Part shown: positions 1-5,931 of the stretch, piece by piece
Numbering within the stretch: the first letter of the stretch is position 1
How the letters are laid out: the number at the start of each line of letters is the position of its first letter
Source: Caulobacter sp.
Lineage (GTDB): Bacteria > Pseudomonadota > Alphaproteobacteria > Caulobacterales > Caulobacteraceae
Assembly: GCA_014378155.1 (NCBI GenBank)
Contig: JACMOF010000526.1
Span: 1-8,614, forward strand
DNA length: 8,614 nt
Direction of reading: 5' to 3'
Translations under genes and position numbers: made by a program
The notes under the pieces: model-generated
Seen by the model: only the letters and a program-made list of their open reading frames with translations
Told to the model about the DNA's origin: nothing
The model's database searches: none

Positions 1-55
1 GCTTGCGATGGTTCCAAGGTTGCTTGGGCGAAAGAAAAAGGTCGAGCTGGGCCAT
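1..55 (-). CDS. Start of a minus-strand gene cut by the window edge; possible tyrosine-type integrase
   Basis: Only the first 18 codons are in the window, read leftwards from an ATG at 55-53. The start is well supported: GGAGG stands 7 nt upstream on the minus strand (63-67), and the reading frame is open to the edge. The peptide begins MAQLDLFLSPKQPWNHRK. From memory, the pattern of a short Asp-Leu-Phe start followed by Pro-Lys-x-Pro-Trp-Asn resembles the N-terminus of a family of roughly 200-residue tyrosine recombinases found on alphaproteobacterial plasmids and islands. The catalytic region is outside the window, so the family call is tentative. Decayed mobile-element genes nearby at 1261-1619 fit this reading. 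The gene start is more certain than the product. Confidence 0.5.
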   Translation of the reverse strand, partial: MAQLDLFLSPKQPWNHRK

Positions 56-366
56 GTCACGCCTCCAGCGCGCCAACGTCCCTCCTCTAAATTCTACACT
101 CGTTTTCCGCGTTCAGTCAGCAGCGAAAGCTGTTACGCAAAAGTATTGCTGGTCACGGCCACGAGGCCTCCGGCAGCTGGAAGACGCTGTAGCGCTTTCG
201 CCTCGCAAGAGGTGTGACATGCTTAAACGTGTCCGGCTCACCTCAAAATCGAGGCGAGAAAACTCGGTGAGAAACACAGCGCCAAGAGAGGCCTATAGTT
301 TCGCACATTTACTCAGAAGCCAGCGTGTTATGTTGAACCACCGCAACCACGCGACGTTGTGTCAGC
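56..366. other. Divergent intergenic region between the edge gene and the hydrolase
   Basis: This stretch is slightly richer in A and T than its surroundings and holds no convincing gene; the open frames crossing it lack family resemblance and ribosome sites. On the minus strand a TAGAAT hexamer (plus-strand 91-96) could be the -10 element of the edge gene, placing transcription start near position 84, but no good -35 element stands 16-18 nt upstream. Small inverted repeats are present: CCTC/GAGG pairs at 201-212 and 241-254, and CTCACC/GGTGAG at 237-242 and 266-271. No clear promoter for the hydrolase was found. Confidence 0.35.
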
Positions 367-1143
367 ATGGCTTTGCATTTCGAGCGCATGGGCGTTGGCC
401 CTCCCCTGCTGATGGTCCACGGCCTTGGCGGAAGCATACGGTCGTGGGACACCATCGCGCCGACGCTCAGCCTTTCGCGCGAGTTGATCCTGATCGACAT
501 GCCCGGACATGGTGAGTCGCCGCCGGTCCCGGGACGGCAAACCATGTCCGCCTTTGCCGACGCCCTGACAGACTTCATCGACCGTGAAAGACTTGGCGCG
601 GTGGATCTGGTCGGCAGTTCTGTAGGCGCCCGCCTGGTCCTGGAGCTCTCGCGTCGGGGCGTCGGTCGCCACTGCGTCGCCTTGGACCCGGGCGGATTCT
701 GGCGAGGCTGGGAGACGCGGTTCTTCCAGACCACCATCTTGGCATCTATTCGGCTTGTGCGAGGGCTCCAACCGGTGATGCCGTTCCTTTCGCGCCATTC
801 TGGCACGCGGACACTCCTGCTGGCGCAGCTATCCGACCGACCGTGGGCGCTCGCGCCCGAGATCGTCCTGACTGAGATGCGGACCTTCGCCGCCACCCGG
901 GTTTTCGACGAGGTGGTGCACGAGTTGGCAAGCGGCCCGTTACAAGCTGGAACGGCTTTCACGCCCGGACGCGTGACCATCGGCTGGGGCCGTCAGGATC
1001 GTCTTCTCCTACCCCGACAGGCCCACCGCGCTCAGGCCGCTTTCCCGAACGCCAAGCTGCACTTGTTTGACAGGTGCGGCCATTTTCCGCACTGGGATCA
1101 GCCCGAAGAAACAGCTCGGATCATAGTTCAGACCACTGACTAG
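367..1143 (+). CDS. Alpha/beta-hydrolase fold protein
   Basis: A 258-residue alpha/beta hydrolase, a normal length for a single-domain member. Visible landmarks are in the expected order: an oxyanion-hole motif HGLGG at residues 18-22, the DxPGHGxS turn around residues 44-51, the nucleophile elbow G-S-S-V-G with Ser85, the acid Asp211 in GRQD, and the catalytic His239 in CGHFPHWDQPEE. The C-terminal HFPHWDQPEE pattern is typical of the esterase/C-C hydrolase/haloperoxidase-like branch. There is no signal peptide, so it is probably cytoplasmic. The substrate cannot be told from sequence. No clear ribosome site precedes the ATG; Met8 is a possible alternative start but would shorten the first strand. 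The stop codon lies at the edge of a dispersed repeat, so the last residues may have been altered by its insertion. It is not part of the copper cluster. Confidence 0.85.
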   Translation: MALHFERMGVGPPLLMVHGLGGSIRSWDTIAPTLSLSRELILIDMPGHGESPPVPGRQTMSAFADALTDFIDRERLGAVDLVGSSVGARLVLELSRRGVGRHCVALDPGGFWRGWETRFFQTTILASIRLVRGLQPVMPFLSRHSGTRTLLLAQLSDRPWALAPEIVLTEMRTFAATRVFDEVVHELASGPLQAGTAFTPGRVTIGWGRQDRLLLPRQAHRAQAAFPNAKLHLFDRCGHFPHWDQPEETARIIVQTTD

Positions 1144-1242
1144 AGCATTTCCCGACCTGACTGCGTCAGGCCGTGAGCTTAATCTTCTGTTTTGACGCAT
1201 TTTTCTTCACGCGAACCGAAACCACTTCGCTCGAAAAATGCT
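1142..1242. repeat. Dispersed alphaproteobacterial intergenic repeat with inverted ends
   Basis: The roughly 100-bp segment begins with AGAGCATTT just after the hydrolase and ends with AAAAATGCT, so its termini are inverted (AGCATTT at 1144-1150, AAATGCT at 1236-1242). Inside, read on the minus strand, are the blocks CGAGCGAAGTGG, GGTTCGCGTGAAG, AATGCGTCAAAAC and AGAAGATTA. From memory these blocks recur together as a very common short intergenic repeat in alphaproteobacterial genomes. It codes for nothing and could form a partly paired RNA (GCGAA at 1211-1215 pairs with TTCGC at 1226-1230). Its right end lies 18 bp from the kinase fragment. Copy number in this genome cannot be judged from one copy. 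Confidence 0.6.
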
Positions 1243-1260
1243 GAAATTGGCGGTCGGTAT

Positions 1261-1431
1261 GAGGGTGCCTTCCATGATGCGCCTGCGCCGGGTCGCTTCG
1301 GTCTGGCGCTCGAGCATGTCCAGGCCGCCCGAGATCACCATCAGCAGGTTGTTGAAGTCATGCGCGACGCCGCCCGTCAACTGGTCGATCGCCTCGATCT
1401 TCTGGGCTTGTCGAAGCGTCTCATCAGACCG
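1261..1431 (-). pseudogene. Fragment of a sensor histidine kinase (H-box of the HisKA domain)
   Basis: On the minus strand this stretch encodes about 57 residues of a kinase dimerisation/phosphoacceptor domain. It contains [16 protein letters not shown] followed by [15 protein letters not shown] and LDMLERQ. The phosphoacceptor His is encoded at 1360-1362, inside the AHDFNNLL motif typical of PAS-linked hybrid kinases. The usual Gly of EAIGQLTGG is Asp here. The fragment has no start: an in-frame stop (1447-1449) lies just upstream. After EGTL the homology ends and the frame closes at 1207-1209 inside the dispersed repeat. The sensor part, the rest of the helical hairpin and the ATPase domain are missing, so it cannot function. 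It is a relic whose source is unknown. The ends are set by where resemblance stops, accurate to about 10 nt. Confidence 0.75.
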
Positions 1432-1433
1432 GT

Positions 1434-1619
1434 ATGTCGCGCCACTTCAAATTTCCCCGCCGGTTTTCGCTGACCCGCCGCTGCGTCGTTTGGGATCTTG
1501 GCGAGATCGAAGCCTGGCTGGCGCAGCGCAAGCACGCCGCCCAAGACCCGTCGGCCAACCCCGCCGAAGGTCCCGATGTGCGGATCCGGCGGACGCGGCC
1601 GGTGCGGCGGCCTCGATAG
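1434..1619 (+). pseudogene. C-terminal half of an AlpA-family excisionase/regulator
   Basis: The 61-codon frame carries KFPRRFSLTRRCVVWDLGEI followed by EAWLAQRK. That is the second half of the AlpA/MerR-like winged-helix fold: the Phe-Pro wing, then an Arg-rich strand, then the Trp-x3-Glu-Ile-x-x-Trp-Leu helix. AlpA proteins normally begin with a DNA-reading helix-turn-helix of about 30 residues before this point. That part is absent; upstream is the antisense kinase fragment. The ATG at 1434 is probably fortuitous, and no ribosome site is evident. The intact 3' end includes an Arg-rich tail. AlpA-type genes usually sit in prophages and integrative elements next to integrases, so this is likely debris of such an element. 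A short translated product remains possible but would lack the recognition helix. Confidence 0.55.
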
Positions 1620-1682
1620 GCGATCCTGCCCTCGTCCCGAGCGCCAAGTCGAACGATATTCGGCGTCGGCCCAGCGCCGCGC

Positions 1683-1708
1683 TGTCTCACGCGTTGTGCA
1701 ATGAGACA
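1683..1708. promoter_or_regulatory. Inverted repeat upstream of copA, candidate operator
   Basis: TGTCTCA (1683-1689) and TGAGACA (1702-1708) form a perfect 7-bp inverted repeat around a 12-nt spacer, which itself contains TTG-TG-CAA. The centre-to-centre distance of the half-sites is 19 bp, close to two helical turns, as expected for a dimeric regulator. It lies 105-131 bp before the copA start codon, beyond the AlpA remnant. I do not recognise the motif as a known copper-responsive box, and no regulator gene is in the window. It could instead be a short RNA hairpin or a leftover of the mobile element. Confidence 0.4.
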
Positions 1709-1751
1709 AAAATTGGTCGGGGCGCCGAGGGCTAAGACAACCTCGGCACGT

Positions 1752-1773
1752 ATTGCTCAGGACGAGATTGCTC
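1752..1773 (+). repeat. Direct repeat ATTGCTC in the copA leader
   Basis: ATTGCTC occurs at 1752-1758 and again at 1767-1773, a 15-bp period, about 40-60 bp before the copA start. The location is where promoter elements or activator half-sites would be expected, but two 7-bp copies can arise by chance and 15 bp is not a whole number of helical turns. Confidence 0.2.
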
Positions 1774-1813
1774 TTGCAGCGTCTTGATCACCAATCGTGC
1801 AGGATCGTGAACG

Positions 1814-3646
1814 ATGAAGCAGTTTGACCGCCGGCAGCTCCTGCGGGGCGTAGCCGTCATCGGCGGAGGCTTGGCGACGGCCAGCCTCCTCCCGACCTGG
1901 GCGCAGAGCGCGACGCCGGGCCTGGTCTCGACCCTGCCCACGGTGTCCGGGCAGGACATCAAACTGACCATCGGCCATTCCGAGGTAACGATCGATGGCA
2001 AGATGAGCCACGCGGTGACCATCAACGGCACGGTGCCCGGGCCCCTGATCCGCCTGAAGGAAGGCCAGACCGTCCGGCTCTCGGTGACCAACACCCTGGA
2101 CGAGGAGACCTCGATCCACTGGCACGGGCTGCTCGTGCCGTTCCAGATGGACGGCGTGCCGGGGGTCAGCTTCCCCGGCATTCCGCCCGGCGAAACCTTC
2201 GTCTACCAATTCCCGGTCAAGCAGTCGGGCACTTACTGGTATCATAGCCATTCGGGCTTGCAGGAGGCCGAGGGCCACTACGGACCGCTCGTCATCGAGC
2301 CGGCCGAGCCCGATCCGATTGCCTATGATCGGGAGCATGTGATCGTGCTCTCCGATTTCGGCTTCATGCACCCCCACCTGATCTTCAAGCGCATGAAGCA
2401 GCAGGCCGGGGTGTTCAACTACCAGAAACAGACCCTCGCCAGCCTGATGGCCGGCAAGGACCAGACGCTCCGGGAACGGATGGACTGGGCCAAGATGCGG
2501 ATGGACCCCACGGACATTTCCGACGTCACCGGCGCGGTCATGACCTTCCTAGTCAACGGCCATGGCCCGGCCGACAACTGGACCGGCCTGTTCACGCCGG
2601 GCGAGCGCGTGCGCCTGCGGTTCATCAACACCGCCGCCCAGATGATGTTCAACGTGCGGATTCCGGGGTTGAAGCTAACCGTGGTGGCGGCCGACGGCCA
2701 GACCGTGAAACCGGTCGAAGTCGACGAGTTCCAGATCGGCAACGCCGAGACCTACGACGTCATCGTCCAACCCACCGAAAACAAGGCCTTCACCTTGGTG
2801 GCCGAGGCGGTCGACCGCTCCGGCATGGCGCGCGCCACCCTGGCCCCACGGGCGGGCATGGTCGCGCCCGTTCCTCTGCTGCGCGAGCGGCCGCTGGCCA
2901 CGATGAAGGACATGGGCATGGACATGGGAAACATGGACATGGGCGGCATGGACATGAGCAGCCCAGGCGCGATGCAGGGCATGGATCACGCCGCCATGGG
3001 TCACAACATGGCGGCCATGAGCCCGCCGCCTGGCATGGCCGCGCCCAAACCGCGCGGCTCGGACGCCATGGGCGACATGGGCGGCATGAAGATGTCGATG
3101 CGCGACGGCGCCAATGCGCCGCAGATCAAGCTGGGCCCAGGGGTTCAGACGATCGCGCCAATGCCGATGGATCGCACCGGGGAGCCGGGCCAGGGCCTGG
3201 AAAGCGTCGGCCATCGGGTGTTGGTTTATAAGGATCTCATCGCCCTGACGCCAAACCCGGACGTGCGCGCGCCAACCCGCGCCCTGGAAATCCGGCTGAC
3301 CGGCAATATGGAACGCTTCATGTGGGGGTTCGATGGCCAGAAGTTCAGCGAAACCACCAAGCCCTACGCCTTCGAAAAGGGCGAACGGGTCAGGGTGACG
3401 CTGGTCAATGACACCATGATGGCCCACCCCATTCACCTGCACGGCCACTTCTTCGAACTGACCCACGCGCCGGTCGGCTTTGGCCCTCGAAAGCACACGG
3501 TCATCGTGCTGCCTGGAGGCAAGGTGTCCTGGGACTTCACCGCCGATCCGGGCGACTGGGCATTCCACTGCCACATGCTCTACCACATGCACGCGGGCAT
3601 GTTTCAGGTGTTCAGCGTGCGGCCTCTCGAAGGAGCCGCAGCATGA
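1814..3646 (+). CDS. copA: Copper-resistance multicopper oxidase CopA (PcoA family)
   Basis: This 610-residue periplasmic multicopper oxidase is expected to oxidise Cu(I) to less toxic Cu(II) with O2 and to bind extra copper. The N-terminus is a twin-arginine signal (DRRQLLRG, Arg6-Arg7, then a hydrophobic stretch to about residue 30), as expected for a protein exported folded. All four copper motifs are present: HWHG (102-105), YHSHSG (143-148), HPIHLHG (538-544) and HCHMLYHMHAGM (585-596) with Cys586 and Met596 for the type 1 site. Three cupredoxin domains lie at about 45-165, 165-350 and 470-605. Between the second and third is a Met-rich insert (364-430). AGGA stands 9 nt before the ATG. 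The stop overlaps the copB start. Length and domain order match PcoA/CopA; this is not the P-type ATPase also called CopA. Confidence 0.95.
   Translation: MKQFDRRQLLRGVAVIGGGLATASLLPTWAQSATPGLVSTLPTVSGQDIKLTIGHSEVTIDGKMSHAVTINGTVPGPLIRLKEGQTVRLSVTNTLDEETSIHWHGLLVPFQMDGVPGVSFPGIPPGETFVYQFPVKQSGTYWYHSHSGLQEAEGHYGPLVIEPAEPDPIAYDREHVIVLSDFGFMHPHLIFKRMKQQAGVFNYQKQTLASLMAGKDQTLRERMDWAKMRMDPTDISDVTGAVMTFLVNGHGPADNWTGLFTPGERVRLRFINTAAQMMFNVRIPGLKLTVVAADGQTVKPVEVDEFQIGNAETYDVIVQPTENKAFTLVAEAVDRSGMARATLAPRAGMVAPVPLLRERPLATMKDMGMDMGNMDMGGMDMSSPGAMQGMDHAAMGHNMAAMSPPPGMAAPKPRGSDAMGDMGGMKMSMRDGANAPQIKLGPGVQTIAPMPMDRTGEPGQGLESVGHRVLVYKDLIALTPNPDVRAPTRALEIRLTGNMERFMWGFDGQKFSETTKPYAFEKGERVRVTLVNDTMMAHPIHLHGHFFELTHAPVGFGPRKHTVIVLPGGKVSWDFTADPGDWAFHCHMLYHMHAGMFQVFSVRPLEGAAA
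2903..3103 (+). repeat. Met-rich tandem repeat segment inside copA
   Basis: Codons 364-430 encode repeated units of the type DMGM, DMGN and MDMGG, followed by looser Met/His motifs (MDHAAMGH, MGDMGGMKMSM). The DNA is correspondingly repetitive (ATGGACATGGG units, most regular at about 2909-2955). In PcoA/CopA proteins such segments bind several Cu(I) ions through thioether sulfur. The repeat is prone to slippage, so length may vary between strains. Confidence 0.85.
3629..3646 (+). promoter_or_regulatory. copA-copB start/stop overlap with strong ribosome site
   Basis: GAAGGAG (3629-3635) lies inside the last codons of copA, 7 nt before the copB ATG (3643). The ATGA overlap makes the copB start share two bases with the copA stop. 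This arrangement predicts translational coupling and a single message for the two proteins. Confidence 0.75.
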
Positions 3647-4839
3647 AGCCCGCCGCTTTGATCAGCCTTTTGCCGTTGATGCTGGGCGCGCCCGTCCTGG
3701 CCCAAACCATGGACCATTCGATGATGCCAGGCATGCAGATGCCCGCGCCCTCGGCTAAGCCTGCAGCCAAGAACCCGCCAGCCACGAAGCCAGCCGTCAA
3801 GAAGAAAGCCGCCCGCAAGAAGGCGGCGGCAAAACCGATGACGGCCAACCCCGCCGTCAAGCCCGCCACGGACGTGATGGCAACGCCGTCGACGGCTAGC
3901 AGCGCAGCCGTGGACCCGCACGCAGGCCACGATATGAGCGCGATGACCATGCCCGCCACCTCGGCCGGCCAGGACATGGGCGCGATGCCGATGCCCGCAA
4001 CCTCCGTCGACCCGCATGCGGGTCACGACATAGGCTCAATGGCCATGCCGGCGATGAGCAAGGACCAGGCCACGGGCTCGATGACTGACATGGGCGAAAT
4101 TCCCGACACACCGGCGCCGCCCGCGCCCACCGACCATGCAGCCGACAAGGTTTTCGATCCCGCCGCCATGGCCAGGGCGCGCGCGCAGTTGCGCAAGGAA
4201 CACGGCGGCGGCGTCACCTCCATGGTGATGGCCAACATCGCTGAATGGGCGCCGCGATCGGGCGGGGACAGCTACCGCTGGGAGGGCGAAGCCTGGTTCG
4301 GGGGCGACATCAACCGCCTGACGTTCAAATCGGAAGGTGAAGGCGTCAGTGGCGATGGGTTGGACCGCGCCGAGCTTCAAGCCCTGTATTCGCGCAGCGT
4401 CGGGCCGTACTTCAATCTCCAGGCCGGCGTACGCCATGATTTCGAGCCCAGGCCTTCGCGGACCTATGCGACGATCGGTTTCGAAGGCCTTGCGCCCTAT
4501 TGGTTCGAGGTCAGCGGCGCGGCGTTCCTGTCCAACAAAGGCGACATCTCGGCGCGTTTCGAAGGCTTTTACGATCAGCGCCTAACCCAGCGCCTGATCC
4601 TCCAGCCGCGCGCCGAACTCAATCTCGCCGCTTCGAACGATCGAGCGACGGGCGTCGGCTCTGGCTTGTCGGACGTCGAGCTTGGCCTGCGCCTGCGCTA
4701 CGAGATCCGTCGCGAGTTCGCGCCCTACATCGGCGTCACCTATGACCGCAAGTTCGGCAAGACCGCCGACTACGCGCGCGCCGGCGGCGAGGATGTCGAA
4801 GACGTCCGTCTGGTGCTCGGCCTCCGCGCCTGGTTCTAG
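3643..4839 (+). CDS. copB: Copper-resistance outer-membrane protein CopB (PcoB family)
   Basis: A 398-residue protein with a Sec signal peptide ending near Ala20 (VLA before QT). The mature N-terminal region (about 21-165) is low-complexity: Met/His clusters (MDHSMMPGMQMP), a Lys/Ala stretch with KKKAARKKAAAK (53-64), and two copies of DPHAGHD (91-97, 123-129), each followed by Met-Pro motifs. From about residue 190 to the end is the conserved CopB domain: alternating aromatic beta strands forming an outer-membrane barrel and ending in Trp-Phe, the expected terminal signature for the assembly machinery. CopB is thought to hold or move copper at the outer membrane, working with CopA. The Lys-rich block between copper-binding motifs is unusual for the family as I know it. 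It is translationally coupled to copA. Confidence 0.93.
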   Translation: MKPAALISLLPLMLGAPVLAQTMDHSMMPGMQMPAPSAKPAAKNPPATKPAVKKKAARKKAAAKPMTANPAVKPATDVMATPSTASSAAVDPHAGHDMSAMTMPATSAGQDMGAMPMPATSVDPHAGHDIGSMAMPAMSKDQATGSMTDMGEIPDTPAPPAPTDHAADKVFDPAAMARARAQLRKEHGGGVTSMVMANIAEWAPRSGGDSYRWEGEAWFGGDINRLTFKSEGEGVSGDGLDRAELQALYSRSVGPYFNLQAGVRHDFEPRPSRTYATIGFEGLAPYWFEVSGAAFLSNKGDISARFEGFYDQRLTQRLILQPRAELNLAASNDRATGVGSGLSDVELGLRLRYEIRREFAPYIGVTYDRKFGKTADYARAGGEDVEDVRLVLGLRAWF

Positions 4840-4873
4840 GGTTACCTCAAGGCCTCGTGGATTGGAGATTCCA

Positions 4874-5066
4874 ATGAAACATTCCAGGTCGCTCTTGGCT
4901 GCGGCTTTGCTTCTCGCGGCCAGCGCACCGAGAGCAGCATGACCGGGACCTGTAACGGCAAGCCGGTGGACAGGCTGCCGGCTGAAACCATGGCGCTTCG
5001 GCATGGCCCCGGGGATGGAAGATCGTTCACATCCATTGGTCCTCGCACGCCGCCAAGCCGAAATAG
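4874..5066 (+). pseudogene. Wrecked SnoaL/NTF2-like exported protein gene
   Basis: Pieces of one gene are visible in three frames. An ATG at 4874, with TTGGAG 6 nt upstream, starts a clean signal peptide (MKHSRSLLAAALLLAASAP) that closes at a stop at 4940-4942. From about 4924 another frame reads ESSMTGTCNGKPVDRLPAET then MALRH, and from about 5013 a third reads GWKIVHIHWSSHAAKPK and stops at 5064-5066. NGKPVD...ETM.LR....GWKIVHIHWSS is the C-terminal end of SnoaL-like/NTF2-family proteins. The middle of the domain, around 80-100 residues in a usual member, is missing at the junction near 4920-4930. The second shift, at CCCCGGGG (5007-5014), would be healed by one extra base. The intact gene would have been a periplasmic small protein of the cop operon; its role is unknown. 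As it stands only a signal-peptide stub is made. Confidence 0.7.
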
Positions 5067-5179
5067 TTGGGAGCCGCCTCAGTGACGCCGAGGGACGGCC
5101 GGCAGCGGGCGCGTAGACGTATCGAGGATCAAATTCAAGATTGACGTCTTGGGCGTCGATCGGTTTGGGGCACTAAACA

Positions 5180-5791
5180 ATGACCGAGAAAAAGCCTCTC
5201 GATTTCAAGCGGCACTTTCCGAGCCTGCCCTTTGTCGCGGTGGTGGCGCTGCTGGTCGGCGGGATCGTTGGGGCGGGTCTCTATGCCGGACTCTACAACA
5301 TCGGCGCTGACATTCCGCACGCCAAGCCGACCTATTGGATGATCCAGAACCTTCGCGATCGCTCCATCGCCGTGCGCGCCGGAAACATCCAGGTCCCGGT
5401 CGATCTCAACGATCCCAAACGCATCGCCATCGGCGCGGGCCTCTACACCGGGATGTGCAGCGGCTGCCATCTGGGACCAGGGCTGGAAAAGACCGAGATC
5501 AGCCAGGGTCTCTACCCGCAAGCGCCCGAACTCTTCCGCACCTTGGGTCACACCCCGGCTCAGGAGTTCTGGATGATCAAGCATGGGGTGAAGATGACCG
5601 CCATGCCGGCCTGGGCCCGCACGCACAGCCACGATCTGATGTGGGACATGGTGGCCTTCGTGCGGCAACTGCCCTCGATGTCTCCCGAGCAGTACCAGGC
5701 GGCCATCAAGAGCGCTCCGGAAGATCACGACGCGATGATGCGTGACATGCCTGGGATGGCGAACATGCCGATGCCTGCCGAAAAGCCATAG
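5180..5791 (+). CDS. Membrane-anchored monohaem c-type cytochrome
   Basis: A 203-residue protein with one N-terminal membrane segment (about 17-39) that is not followed by a cleavage motif, so it is likely anchored with the haem domain in the periplasm. Haem is attached at C93-S-G-C96-H97, and Met142 in MTAMPAW is the probable sixth ligand, giving a class I-like domain at about 83-165. The C-terminus is short and Met/His-rich (HDAMMRDMPGMANMPMP), resembling copper-binding segments of CopA and CopB. It lies in the same direction as copB and copC, and the broken NTF2-like gene separates it from copB. The ribosome site is weak (GGGG 9 nt before ATG). Its redox partner is unknown; electron exchange with CopA or with Cu(I) is an inference from position and the Met tail. 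Confidence 0.85.
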   Translation: MTEKKPLDFKRHFPSLPFVAVVALLVGGIVGAGLYAGLYNIGADIPHAKPTYWMIQNLRDRSIAVRAGNIQVPVDLNDPKRIAIGAGLYTGMCSGCHLGPGLEKTEISQGLYPQAPELFRTLGHTPAQEFWMIKHGVKMTAMPAWARTHSHDLMWDMVAFVRQLPSMSPEQYQAAIKSAPEDHDAMMRDMPGMANMPMPAEKP

Positions 5792-5842
5792 GTAAAGGGG
5801 CGACGCGCGTCTTAGCCCGCCGTGGCTAGCCGATTTTGCGTT

Positions 5843-5866
5843 CGAGAATTCTCGCGCCGCGGCGAG
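5843..5866. other. Overlapping palindromes between the cytochrome gene and copC
   Basis: CGAGAATTCTCG (5843-5854) is a perfect 12-bp palindrome. It is followed directly by CGCCGCGGCG (5855-5864). The CTCG half of the first can also pair with CGAG at 5863-5866, so two alternative hairpins are possible. No T-run follows, so a standard terminator is not supported; an operator or a transcript-processing hairpin is possible. Confidence 0.3.
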
Positions 5867-5931
5867 GGCTTCGACGACAGCGGCGCGTATCATCAGCAGC
5901 GACCGGGGCGTCGCTTCCCGGAGAACTCGTC

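Noticed and set aside
309..980. Minus-strand open frame of 223 codons opposite the hydrolase
   Set aside because: Arg/Ser-rich composition typical of an antisense shadow; the plus strand has a complete catalytic triad.
1238..1735. Plus-strand open frame of 165 codons across the debris region
   Set aside because: Its first part is the exact antisense of the kinase H-box fragment and the rest matches nothing recognisable; no ribosome site.
1719..1758. Sigma-54 type promoter upstream of copA (GGCACG...TTGC at about 1745-1756, or GG-N10-GC at 1719-1732)
   Set aside because: The first has GG and GC separated by 8 rather than 10 nt, a spacing sigma-54 does not tolerate; the second has correct spacing but none of the surrounding consensus.
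2903..3103. Repeat array of ATGGACATGGG units as a possible CRISPR or satellite
   Set aside because: The units are in frame and encode the Met-rich copper-binding insert of CopA; there are no spacers of constant length.
2675..3592. Long antisense open frame of 305 codons opposite copA, rich in His
   Set aside because: It is the shadow of copA: Met codons read as CAT (His) on the other strand, and GC-rich third positions keep the frame open. No ribosome site or family resemblance.
5836..5931. Upstream in-frame start extending CopC by 32 residues
   Set aside because: The extension is Arg-rich with no homology, lies before the signal peptide and has no ribosome site, whereas the ATG at 5932 has GGAG 8 nt upstream.
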